From: CAYSGL01 sp964520985
GTDB taxonomy: Bacteria > Pseudomonadota > Alphaproteobacteria > Micavibrionales > Micavibrionaceae
Assembly: GCA_964520985.1 (NCBI GenBank)
Contig: CAZFPB010000001.1
Coordinates: forward strand, 434,001 to 498,000
DNA: 64,000 nt
Direction: 5' to 3'
The notes under the pieces are model-generated. The model was not told the DNA's origin. It saw only the letters and a list, made by a program, of their open reading frames with translations, and did no database searches. The translations under genes were made by a program, and so were the position numbers. Below are positions 37,365-45,667 of the stretch, piece after piece. The first letter of the stretch is position 1. Each line of letters begins with the position of its first letter.

Positions 37365-38390
37365 ATGGCAGACCAGCGTTTCTTTTCTAAATCCTCTTCC
37401 AAAAAGCTCGGCGAGCTGGCCGCTTTGTGTGGTGGGACTTTGGCCGAGGACGCTAATCCCGAACTTGTGATTGAAGATATTGCGCCGCTGGCACAAGCCG
37501 GAGCGGGCACGCTCTCCTTTCTCGACAATGCACGCTACAAGGATGCGTTCAGCGTGACGAAAGCAGCCGCGTGTATCGTAGCGCCTAAGCTTGCTTCTCT
37601 GGCGCCGCAGACATGCAGCCTGATTTTGTCGAATAATCCCTATAAGAGTTACGCGCTTGTCGCGCAGGTGTTTTATCCCGATGTGCGCCCTGCGCCGCAA
37701 ATCGCCTCGAGCGCTATCATCGGTCAGGATGTTGTCATCGGCGATGGGTGTGTGATTGAAGAAGGTGTCGTGATCGGTGAAGGCGCCGTGATTGGCGCGA
37801 AAGTATGGATTGAACCCAATGCCGTTATCGGGCGCAATGTGGTGATCGGCGATCATAGCCGCGTTGGCGCCAATGCCAGCGTTACCCATACGATTATCGG
37901 CAACGGTACACGTATCTACCCCGGCGCACGCATCGGGCAGGACGGTTTCGGTTTCGCGATCGATCCGGCGGGCCATGTCAAAGTGCCGCAGCTGGGACGC
38001 GTGCTGATCGGCGATCATGTCGAGATTGGCGCCAATTGCTGTATTGATCGCGGCGCGGGTCCGGATACGATTATTGGGGATGGCACGTGGATCGATAATC
38101 TGGTGATGATCGGGCACAATGTGCAGATCGGTCGCGGCTGCGTGCTCGTCGGTCAGTGCGGTATCGCGGGTAGCACGGTGCTCGAAGATTACGTGGTGCT
38201 GGCGGCGCAAAGCGGCGTGGCCGGTCACCTGCATATCGGCAAAGGGGCGCGAATAGGCGCTCAAACTGGGGTTTTGCGCGACATTCCTGCAGGCGAAGAA
38301 CATTTCGGGGTGCCTTCGCAGCCCATTAAACAGGCGCTGCGCCAGATCGCCACGCTAAAACGATTGACGAAAGCCCAAAAAAGCGAATAA
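37365..38390 (+). CDS. lpxD: UDP-3-O-(3-hydroxyacyl)glucosamine N-acyltransferase
   Basis: 341 residues. N-terminal uridine-binding domain (1-105), then a left-handed beta helix of hexapeptide repeats from about 115 to 300; the catalytic His is in MIGHNVQIG near 246-254. It performs the third step of lipid A synthesis. Confidence 0.96.
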   Translation: MADQRFFSKSSSKKLGELAALCGGTLAEDANPELVIEDIAPLAQAGAGTLSFLDNARYKDAFSVTKAAACIVAPKLASLAPQTCSLILSNNPYKSYALVAQVFYPDVRPAPQIASSAIIGQDVVIGDGCVIEEGVVIGEGAVIGAKVWIEPNAVIGRNVVIGDHSRVGANASVTHTIIGNGTRIYPGARIGQDGFGFAIDPAGHVKVPQLGRVLIGDHVEIGANCCIDRGAGPDTIIGDGTWIDNLVMIGHNVQIGRGCVLVGQCGIAGSTVLEDYVVLAAQSGVAGHLHIGKGARIGAQTGVLRDIPAGEEHFGVPSQPIKQALRQIATLKRLTKAQKSE

Positions 38391-38402
38391 AACCAAAGAG
38401 CT

Positions 38403-38864
38403 ATGACACAGACGATTACAGATCCCGTGAATATTACCGAAGTGATGGAATTGATTCCGCACCGCTACCCCATTTTGCTGGTTGACCGCATTGTGGAGTA
38501 TACGCCGGGCGTGAGCGCCATCGGCCTGAAAAACGTCACGTTCAACGAACCACATTTCAACGGCCACTTCCCAGGCTGGCCGGTGATGCCGGGCGTGCTG
38601 ATTGTCGAAGCGATGGCGCAGACGTCTGCCTGCCTTGTCGTCAAAACACTGGGCGATGAAGCCAAGGGCAAGATCGTCTATTTCATGTCGATCGAGGAAG
38701 CCAAATTCCGCAAACCCGTTACACCGGGCGACCAGCTACATATTCATGTGACGGTGGTTCAAAACCGCCGCAACGTGTGGAAGTTCAAGGGCGAAGCCAA
38801 GGTCAACGGCGTGAACTGCGCCGAAGCCGTGTTCAGCGCCATGATCATGGATAACGTTTCCTGA
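38403..38864 (+). CDS. fabZ: 3-hydroxyacyl-[acyl-carrier-protein] dehydratase FabZ
   Basis: 153 residues, hot-dog fold. LIPHRYPILLVDRI (17-30), catalytic His55 in NGHFPG and Glu69 in VEAMAQ. It dehydrates 3-hydroxyacyl-ACP in fatty acid synthesis, competing with LpxA and LpxD for the same substrate, which fits its place between them. Confidence 0.97.
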   Translation: MTQTITDPVNITEVMELIPHRYPILLVDRIVEYTPGVSAIGLKNVTFNEPHFNGHFPGWPVMPGVLIVEAMAQTSACLVVKTLGDEAKGKIVYFMSIEEAKFRKPVTPGDQLHIHVTVVQNRRNVWKFKGEAKVNGVNCAEAVFSAMIMDNVS

Positions 38865-38922
38865 TACACTCTGTAAAACAGCGTGAATGGTTCGCCTGAC
38901 ACGCTTTTGCTAAACAAAGACC

Positions 38923-39726
38923 ATGGCTGATTCCTCAATTCATCAAAGTGCAATTATCGACCCGAAGGCTCAGATCGGGCAGGGTGTGTCTATCGGCCCG
39001 TATTGCATTGTCGGCCCTGACGTTATTCTCGAAGACAATGTGACGCTCAAAGCGCATGTCGTTGTTGACGGTCATACGCGCGTGGGTGCGGGCACAATTA
39101 TTTATCCGTTCGCCGCTATCGGCACCGCGCCGCAGGATCTGAAATATCATGGTGGGCCGTCCGAGTTGATCATCGGCAAGAACTGCAAAATTCGCGAACA
39201 TGTGACAATGAATCCGGGCACGGAAACCGGCGGCATGAAAACGGTTGTTGGTGACAATGGCCTGTTCATGGTGGGTGTGCACATCGCGCATGATTGCATC
39301 GTTGGTAACAACGTCATCATGGCGAACAATGCGACGCTGGCTGGCCATGTGCAGGTGGGTAACAACGTGCTGGTCGGCGGCCTGTCGGCTGTGCATCAAT
39401 TCATCCGCATCGGCGATTTCGCCGTCATCGGCGGCATGACGGGCGTCGAGAGCGATGTCATTCCGTTCGGCCGTGTCAAAGGCGAGCGCGGTCATCTCGC
39501 CGGCCTTAATCTCGTAGGCCTTGAGCGCGGCGGATTCGATAAAGATGCTGTGCGCAAGATTTCCAAGGCGGTCGATCAGATGTTCAACGGTGAAGGTACG
39601 CTCGATGCCCGCCTCGAGAAACTCTCCAGCGACTATCAGGGGGACGACCTCGTTCAGTCCATCCTGACATTTGCCAAGGGAAAAGAACGTTTCGGCCTTT
39701 GTCAGCCGTCCAAAAAAGCCGCATAG
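38923..39726 (+). CDS. lpxA: UDP-N-acetylglucosamine O-acyltransferase
   Basis: 267 residues. Left-handed beta helix built from hexapeptide repeats up to about residue 190, catalytic His in HIAHDC near 122, then a helical C-terminal domain. It begins lipid A synthesis by acylating UDP-GlcNAc. A 58-base gap after fabZ has no visible signal. Confidence 0.97.
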   Translation: MADSSIHQSAIIDPKAQIGQGVSIGPYCIVGPDVILEDNVTLKAHVVVDGHTRVGAGTIIYPFAAIGTAPQDLKYHGGPSELIIGKNCKIREHVTMNPGTETGGMKTVVGDNGLFMVGVHIAHDCIVGNNVIMANNATLAGHVQVGNNVLVGGLSAVHQFIRIGDFAVIGGMTGVESDVIPFGRVKGERGHLAGLNLVGLERGGFDKDAVRKISKAVDQMFNGEGTLDARLEKLSSDYQGDDLVQSILTFAKGKERFGLCQPSKKAA

Positions 39727-39733
39727 TATAGCC

Positions 39734-40552
39734 ATGTGTGCTCAACCCCTCGGTATCGTTGCGGGCGGCGGCTCTCTGCCCGCTCTGCTCATCGAAGAAT
39801 GCGACCGTCAAAGCCGCCCGGTGTTTATCGTGGCGTTCGAGGGGCAAACCGATGTGTCTTTATATCAGCACCGCCCCCATTTTCTCTCGCGTCCCGATAA
39901 AGCGGGTGTGATCATCAAACGTCTGCGTGCCGAAGGGGTGAGCGATCTGGTGCTGATCGGGTCGGTCAAGCGGCCGCATTTAACCGATCTGCGTCCGGAT
40001 TTGTACACCGCTGGTTTCTTTGCGCGGCTTGGCCTGCGCGCGCTAGGCGATTCCGATTTACTCTCCGCCGTTCGTCACACGCTGGAAAAAGATGGCTTCC
40101 AGATTCATGCAGTACACGAATTTCTGGGCGACGTGCTGATGCCGGACGGGGTGCAGGGAAAAGTGCGGCCGACATCGGCGCATGAGATCGATATTGAGCT
40201 CGGCATGAAAACGGCGCGGGCGCTCGGCATGCTCGATGTCGGGCAATCGGTTGTCGTGCGTGACGGCATCGTGCTCGGCGTTGAAGGTGTCGAAGGCACG
40301 GATGCATTGATCGAGCGTTGCGCGGCGTATCGCGCCAATGGCAAAGGCGGCGTGCTGGTCAAGACCTGCAAGCCGCAGCAGGATCGCGCGCTTGATCTGC
40401 CAACGATCGGGTTGAAAACCATCAAGCTGTGCGCCGACCTGAAACTGGATGGTATTGCCGTATCGGCGGGTGAGGCATTGTTCGCCGACCGCGATGCGTC
40501 TATTACGCTGGCGGATAAATCGAGCCTGTTTATTACCGGAGTAAAGGCATGA
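39734..40552 (+). CDS. lpxI: UDP-2,3-diacylglucosamine pyrophosphatase LpxI
   Basis: 272 residues from the ATG at 39734. GIVAGGGSLPALL (8-20) opens the LpxI N-terminal domain, and the catalytic C-terminal domain (DUF1009) contains VVRDGIVLGVEGVEGTDALI-type sequence near 176-195. It hydrolyses UDP-diacylglucosamine to lipid X, replacing LpxH in alphaproteobacteria. It overlaps lpxB by ATGA. Confidence 0.95.
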   Translation: MCAQPLGIVAGGGSLPALLIEECDRQSRPVFIVAFEGQTDVSLYQHRPHFLSRPDKAGVIIKRLRAEGVSDLVLIGSVKRPHLTDLRPDLYTAGFFARLGLRALGDSDLLSAVRHTLEKDGFQIHAVHEFLGDVLMPDGVQGKVRPTSAHEIDIELGMKTARALGMLDVGQSVVVRDGIVLGVEGVEGTDALIERCAAYRANGKGGVLVKTCKPQQDRALDLPTIGLKTIKLCADLKLDGIAVSAGEALFADRDASITLADKSSLFITGVKA

Positions 40553-41703
40553 GCCATATCGTTTTGATTGCAGGCGAACCTTCTGGCGATGCGCTTGGCG
40601 CGTCGCTGATCCGGGCGCTCAAGCAGATTGATCCATCGCTGAAACTGTCGGGTGTTGGCGGATATCGGATGGAAGAAGCAGGGCTGCAAAGCCTGTTCCC
40701 CATTACCGATCTGTCGGTGATGGGAATCGTTGAAGTCGTGCCGAAACTGCCGGCCATTTTGAAACGCATCAAGCAGACGGTTCAGTATATCAAGGAAGTT
40801 AAGCCGGATACGGTGGTGACGATTGATTCTCCGGATTTTTGCTTCCGTGTGGCCAAAGCCGTTAAAACGGAAATGGGCAAGAATGCGCCGCGCTTGATCC
40901 ATTATGTCGCGCCGACGGTGTGGGCATGGCGTGAAAGTCGCGCAGCGAAAACCGCCGCTATTTATGATGGCATGATCTGCCTGTTTGATTTCGAACCACC
41001 TTATTTCGAAAAGGAAGGTTTGCGCGCGATTGCGTCAGGACATCCGATTGTTGAGAAAGATGTCATGTCCGCGAACGGCGCGATTTACCGCGACGAAGTG
41101 GGCATTTCGCTGCGCGAGATGACGCTTGGCATCCTCATGGGCAGCCGGGTGTCAGAAGTCAATCGCCACGGGCCGATCCTGACGCAGGCGGCGACGCGCC
41201 TTGCCTACAAGATACCGGGCGATCCGCCGCATTTGATCGTGCCGACGTTGCCGCAGACGGAGAACCTTGTCTGGAGCCATCTGAAAGCCTATCCGGGGCC
41301 GGTGCACATTACGCGCAGACATGAACTGAAATGGCATGCGTTCAAGGCGATGGATATCGCGCTCGCCGTATCCGGCACCGTCGGTTTGGAGTTGGCGGTC
41401 ATGGGTACGCCGCACATCATTGCGTATAAAATGAATGCGCTGACGTATAAAATTCTGCGTCGATCGGTAAAAGTGCCATATGCGCATCTGGCGAACATCA
41501 TTCTGGATAAACGCATCGTGCCGGAGTTTATTCAGAAGAATGCTGATCCAGAGAAGATTGCCGAAGAAGCACTGGCGTTGATGATTGACCAGCGATCCCG
41601 TAAGCGTCAGATCGAGGCATTCGAACAGCTGCGTCCGCGCCTGGGCTTCGGCCAAGAAAAAACCCCGTCGCAAAAAGCGGCGGAGTTTATTTTATTTCCT
41701 TAA
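40549..41703 (+). CDS. lpxB: Lipid-A-disaccharide synthase
   Basis: 384 residues, GT-B fold glycosyltransferase of family GT19. AGEPSGDALGASLI near 7-20 and GVGGYRMEEAGL near 36-47 are typical. It joins lipid X and UDP-diacylglucosamine. It is the last gene of the plus-strand run; its final codons contain the hairpin of the gltA terminator. Confidence 0.96.
   Translation: MSHIVLIAGEPSGDALGASLIRALKQIDPSLKLSGVGGYRMEEAGLQSLFPITDLSVMGIVEVVPKLPAILKRIKQTVQYIKEVKPDTVVTIDSPDFCFRVAKAVKTEMGKNAPRLIHYVAPTVWAWRESRAAKTAAIYDGMICLFDFEPPYFEKEGLRAIASGHPIVEKDVMSANGAIYRDEVGISLREMTLGILMGSRVSEVNRHGPILTQAATRLAYKIPGDPPHLIVPTLPQTENLVWSHLKAYPGPVHITRRHELKWHAFKAMDIALAVSGTVGLELAVMGTPHIIAYKMNALTYKILRRSVKVPYAHLANIILDKRIVPEFIQKNADPEKIAEEALALMIDQRSRKRQIEAFEQLRPRLGFGQEKTPSQKAAEFILFP
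41657..41688 (-). terminator. Rho-independent terminator of gltA, inside the lpxB 3' end
   Basis: On the minus strand CTCCGCCGC and GCGACGGGG pair (one wobble, one mismatch) across a five-T loop and are followed by six T. The flanking AAA/TTT extend the stem. It begins 20 bases after the gltA stop but lies wholly within the last codons of lpxB on the opposite strand. Confidence 0.6.
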
Positions 41704-41707
41704 AAAA

Positions 41708-43012
41708 TTATTTGCGCTTGGTGATCGGCACGTAGGCGCGTTTGGCGGCGCCGGTGTAGAGTTGACGTGGGCGACCGATGCGTAGTTCCGGTTCTTCGAT
41801 CATTTCTTTCCATTGCGAAATCCAGCCGACGGTGCGCGACACGGCGAACAGTACGGTGAACATGCTGGTCGGGAAGCCCATGGCTTTCAGGATAATGCCG
41901 GAATAGAAATCAACGTTCGGGAAGAGTTTGCGCGAAACAAAATATTCGTCATGCAGCGCGATTTTTTCGAGTTCCATGGCGAGCTCGAGTTGCGGATCTT
42001 TGATGCCCAGCTCTTCAAGCACTTCGTAGCACGACTCGCGCATGAGTTCGGCGCGCGGATCGTAGTTTTTATAGACGCGGTGCCCAAAGCCCATGAGGCG
42101 GAATGGATCGTCTTTGTCTTTTGCCTTGGCGATGAATTCTGGGATGCGGCTTTTGTCACCGATCTCGGCGAGCATTTCGAGCACGGCCTGGTTGGCGCCG
42201 CCATGCGCAGGGCCCCACAGGCAGGCAATACCCGCCGCGATACAGGCGAACGGATTGGCTTGTGACGAGCCTGCAAGACGCACGGTCGAGGTCGAAGCGT
42301 TTTGTTCGTGGTCCGCGTGGAGGATGAGAATGCGGTCCATGGCTTTCGAGAGCACCGGCGAAATCACGTAGTTCTGCGCCGGTACGGCAAAGCACTGGTA
42401 GAGGAAGTTTTCAGGGTAGCTCAGGTCATTGCGCGGATACATGAACGGCTGGCCGATTGAATATTTATAGGCCATGGCGGCCAGCGTCGGCATTTTCGCG
42501 ATCAAACGATGCGCGGAAATTTCGCGTTGGCGCGGATCCTGAATATCGAGCGAGTCATGATAGAAAGCTGACATCGCGGCAACGACGCCGCACATAACAG
42601 CCATCGGATGCGCATCGCGGCGGAAGCCCCGGAAGAAATTGTTCATCTGGTCATGCACCATCGTGTGCATGGTGATGCTGTGCGAGAAATCTTTCAGTTG
42701 TGTTTCGGTCGGCAGGTCGCCTTCGAGCAGCAGGTAGCAGACTTCCATGAAGGTGCTTTTCGCCGCGAGTTCTTTGATATCGTAGCCGCGGTGCATAAGA
42801 ATGCCCTCATCGCCATCGATATAGGTAATGCGCGATTTACACGAGCCGGTCGAGGTGAAGCTCGGGTCGAGCGTGAAATGCCCGGATTCCTGTTGCAGCT
42901 TGCGGATGTCGATACAGTGCGGGCCATAGGTGCCCTCGACGATCGGGTAGGTGCTTTTTTCACCGGTCTGGTTGTTGATAAGGGTAAAGCTTTTTTCGGT
43001 TGTGTCGGTCAT
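41708..43012 (-). CDS. gltA: Citrate synthase
   Basis: 434 residues, type of Gram-negative hexameric enzyme with an N-terminal beta domain. Active site regions HADHEQNAST near 231-240, GFGHRVYKNYDP near 306-317 and DFYSG near 367. It condenses oxaloacetate and acetyl-CoA. Convergent with lpxB at four bases, the standard alphaproteobacterial neighbour. Confidence 0.97.
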   Translation of the reverse strand: MTDTTEKSFTLINNQTGEKSTYPIVEGTYGPHCIDIRKLQQESGHFTLDPSFTSTGSCKSRITYIDGDEGILMHRGYDIKELAAKSTFMEVCYLLLEGDLPTETQLKDFSHSITMHTMVHDQMNNFFRGFRRDAHPMAVMCGVVAAMSAFYHDSLDIQDPRQREISAHRLIAKMPTLAAMAYKYSIGQPFMYPRNDLSYPENFLYQCFAVPAQNYVISPVLSKAMDRILILHADHEQNASTSTVRLAGSSQANPFACIAAGIACLWGPAHGGANQAVLEMLAEIGDKSRIPEFIAKAKDKDDPFRLMGFGHRVYKNYDPRAELMRESCYEVLEELGIKDPQLELAMELEKIALHDEYFVSRKLFPNVDFYSGIILKAMGFPTSMFTVLFAVSRTVGWISQWKEMIEEPELRIGRPRQLYTGAAKRAYVPITKRK

Positions 43013-43054
43013 GGGAATCCATCGCGGGTGGGAGGGGCAAATCAGATAACGGAT

Positions 43055-43082
43055 AATATACTCCAGTTTTGCATCGCGGCAA
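43055..43082 (-). promoter_or_regulatory. Candidate gltA promoter
   Basis: On the minus strand TTGCCG (43082-43077) and TATATT (43060-43055) are 16 bases apart, about 43 bases upstream of the gltA ATG, in the 85-base gap after cutA. Confidence 0.45.
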
Positions 43083-43097
43083 AGGGCATGGCTTATA

Positions 43098-43406
43098 TTA
43101 TGGCTGAGTCAACCATTTTGCATAGTCAGGCAATGCGGCGGCATCCAGCGTCAGGATGCACGGTAAGTCATAAGGATGAAGGATTCGTAAACGGCTGATC
43201 AGCGCGTCCTGTTTGTCGTAAGGAGTCTTGATAAAAATCGCCACTTCCTGCGTCTGTTCGATCTTGTCCTTCCACGGATAGACAGCCGTGTGCGGCTGGG
43301 AAATATTGCCGCAGGTCGCAAGGTCTTCGCCGATCAACTGGTGCAGGATTTTTAGCGCGTCGTCCTGCGTGGCGAAGGTCGAATAAATCAGGCCGATTTT
43401 TTCCAT
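43098..43406 (-). CDS. cutA: Divalent cation tolerance protein CutA
   Basis: 102 residues from the ATG at 43406. The CutA1 pattern is clear: an initial strand IGLIYSTFA, then YPWKDKIEQTQEVAIFIKT near 46-64 with the family W-KI-E core, and LHPYDLP near 79-85. It forms a trimeric ferredoxin-like fold; a direct role in copper tolerance is doubtful. Its start overlaps the stop of the upstream metallopeptidase gene (TAATG). Confidence 0.93.
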   Translation of the reverse strand: MEKIGLIYSTFATQDDALKILHQLIGEDLATCGNISQPHTAVYPWKDKIEQTQEVAIFIKTPYDKQDALISRLRILHPYDLPCILTLDAAALPDYAKWLTQP

Positions 43407-44224
43407 TATATTTTTCCTGAAAACGTATCGCATTGCGCGGGATCACCGCTCTCGTACCCGCGATTAAACCAAGCCATGCGTTGTTTCGCGCTGCCGTGGG
43501 TGAAAGAATCCGGCACGACGTAACCTTGGGATTGGTGTTGCAGGCGGTCATCGCCGATTTGTCCGGCGGCATGGAACGCTTCATCAAAATCGCCCTCATC
43601 AAGGGCGCCGAAATCCGCGATGCCATGCGCCCAGACACCCGCGTAACAATCTGCCTGTAATTCCGTGCGCACGGAATGTTCGTTGTCGCGGTTGCCTTTC
43701 AGGAGACCTTGCAGATTTTGTACATGGTGGCCGACTTCATGGGCGATAACGTAGGCGCGGGCGAAATCGCCGGGGGCATCGAGTTTATGTTCGAGTTCAT
43801 AAAAGAAATCGAGGTCGAGATAGACGTTTTGATCGAGCGGGCAATAGAAGGGGCCCATCGCGGTTTGGCCCATGCCGCAGGCGGAATCGACTGCGCCCGC
43901 GAACAGAACAAGATTTGGCATCTGATAACTGGCATTGTTGGCGCGGTAAATCTGCGTCCAGATGTCTTCGGTGCTGCCGAGGACGGCGGCGGAAAAATCC
44001 GCCTGTTCGGTTTGCTGTTCTTCGGTCAGGCGGCTGGGCCGCTGCGTCGAGGATTGAATGGTGCGCGAGACGCCTTCCATGAGGAGCGAGGTTGGGTCAC
44101 CGCCCATGGCATAGACCAGAAATGCCATCAGCAATACGCCGCCGACACCGCCTGCCGCCGTCTTGCCGCCCATCGAGCGGCGGTCCTGAACGTTCGAGCT
44201 GCGACGCAGATTTTGCCAGCGCAT
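43406..44224 (-). CDS. Neutral zinc metallopeptidase, YpfJ/KPN_02809 family
   Basis: 272 residues. The N-terminal part has the family basic start RWQNLRRSSNVQDRR and a Gly/Leu-rich membrane anchor (about 22-42); the catalytic domain has HEVGHH near 160-165 preceded by YVIA. The C-terminal region with YRRGF-like WFNRGYESGDPAQCDTF also matches. Members are periplasm-facing membrane proteases of unknown substrate. Confidence 0.9.
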   Translation of the reverse strand: MRWQNLRRSSNVQDRRSMGGKTAAGGVGGVLLMAFLVYAMGGDPTSLLMEGVSRTIQSSTQRPSRLTEEQQTEQADFSAAVLGSTEDIWTQIYRANNASYQMPNLVLFAGAVDSACGMGQTAMGPFYCPLDQNVYLDLDFFYELEHKLDAPGDFARAYVIAHEVGHHVQNLQGLLKGNRDNEHSVRTELQADCYAGVWAHGIADFGALDEGDFDEAFHAAGQIGDDRLQHQSQGYVVPDSFTHGSAKQRMAWFNRGYESGDPAQCDTFSGKI

Positions 44225-44235
44225 GATGTGTCTCC

Positions 44236-45621
44236 TTAAGAAGCAGCCTGTAGGCGTTTGATGGTTTCATCCTTGCCGATGATGGCGGCAACGTGGAAGA
44301 GCGAAGGGGATTTGTCCGTGCCGGTAAGTGCGGCGCGCACAGGCATCATCACCTTGCCGAGCTTGCCGTCTTTTTTCTCAGTGGCGTACGTGCGGCAGGC
44401 GGCGTCGATGGTTTCGGCGGTGAAGTCCGTTAAGACTTGGAGCGCGGGGATTAAATCCGCGAGCGTCGCTTTGGCATCTGCATCGAGAATTTTTTGCGCT
44501 TTGTCGTCGAACGCAAACGGGGCATCCTGCAGATAGACACGCGCTTCAGCGGCGAGGCCGACGAGCGTTGTCGCGCGAGATTTCAATTCATCCATGCCTT
44601 CGTTCAAACGGCGATTGCCTTCGTCGGTGATTGGCAAGTCGGTGAAATTTTTCAGCAGATCAATGAGGCGCGCGTTATCGGCTTCTTTTAAGTAGTGCGC
44701 GTTGAGGTGATTGAGCTTGTCGAAATCCCAGCGGGCGGGGGAGCGCACGACATGGTCGAGATCAAACCATTCAAGCGCCTGTGCATCGGAAATGATTTCA
44801 TCATCGCCGTGGCTCCAGCCGAGACGCAGAAGGTAATTGCGCATCGCTTCGGGCAGGTAGCCCATGTCGCGATATTCTTCGACTGATGCCGCGCCGTGAC
44901 GCTTGGACATCTTTGACCCATCGGCGCCCAGAATAAGCGGCAGGTGGCCATATACCGGTTGCTGCCAACCCATCGCATCATAAATCAAATTCTGGCGGAA
45001 GGTGTTGTTGAGGTGATCGTCGCCGCGGATGACATGTGTGACACCCATGTCATGGTCATCAACCACAACGGCGAGCATGTAGACGGGCGTGCCGTCACTG
45101 CGCAGGATGATCATGTCGTCGATCTGTTCGTTGTTGAGTGTTACATCGCCCTGTACCTGATCGTGCAGTGTGACTTGCCCGTCAAGTGGTGCCTTGATAC
45201 GGACAACGGGTTTCACGCCTTCGGGCGGCGTGGCGGTACTATCGCGCCAGCGGCGATCATAGAAGGTTGGTTTGCCTTCGGCCTTGGCTTTTTCGCGCAT
45301 AGCGTCGAGTTCTTCGGGTGTGCAATAGCAGTGATAGGCTTTGCCGGAGGCGAGTAATGCGTGTGCCACTTCCGCGTGGCGCGCGCGGCGCTCGAACTGG
45401 GAAATGACTTCGCCGTCATAATCCAGCTCCAGCCATTTGACGCCGTTTACCAGGGCGTCGACATGCGCGGGATCATAGCGCTCGCGGTCCGTATCCTCGA
45501 TACGGAACACAACCTGTCCGCCGCGGCCGCGGGCATAAAGCCAGTTATAGAGCAGCGTGCGGGCCGTGCCGATATGCATCAGGCCGGTGGGGGAGGGCGG
45601 GAAGCGGGTAACGACGGTCAT
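44236..45621 (-). CDS. gltX: Glutamate--tRNA ligase
   Basis: 461 residues from the ATG at 45621; a longer frame upstream overlaps comEC and is not used. Class I motifs: HIGT at 16-19 (HIGH variant, in PPSPTGLMHIGTA) and KMSKRHG near 236-242. Many alphaproteobacteria have two GltX copies, one charging tRNA-Gln; which this one is cannot be told. Start lies 46 bases from the divergent comEC start. Zinc peptidase follows 11 bases downstream. Confidence 0.96.
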   Translation of the reverse strand: MTVVTRFPPSPTGLMHIGTARTLLYNWLYARGRGGQVVFRIEDTDRERYDPAHVDALVNGVKWLELDYDGEVISQFERRARHAEVAHALLASGKAYHCYCTPEELDAMREKAKAEGKPTFYDRRWRDSTATPPEGVKPVVRIKAPLDGQVTLHDQVQGDVTLNNEQIDDMIILRSDGTPVYMLAVVVDDHDMGVTHVIRGDDHLNNTFRQNLIYDAMGWQQPVYGHLPLILGADGSKMSKRHGAASVEEYRDMGYLPEAMRNYLLRLGWSHGDDEIISDAQALEWFDLDHVVRSPARWDFDKLNHLNAHYLKEADNARLIDLLKNFTDLPITDEGNRRLNEGMDELKSRATTLVGLAAEARVYLQDAPFAFDDKAQKILDADAKATLADLIPALQVLTDFTAETIDAACRTYATEKKDGKLGKVMMPVRAALTGTDKSPSLFHVAAIIGKDETIKRLQAAS

Positions 45622-45667
45622 GGAATTTCTCTTTTTTGTTTGTATCCATAGAGTTATCGTATCGCTC

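Noticed and set aside
36804..38303. 499-codon open frame antisense to skp and lpxD
   Set aside because: Its long Asp/His/Asn runs come from reading hexapeptide-repeat codons backwards; both plus-strand genes are certain.
37700..39500. Repeated GxGxxIG-type DNA that could suggest a tandem repeat array
   Set aside because: It is the hexapeptide repeat of LpxD and LpxA, not a DNA-level repeat.
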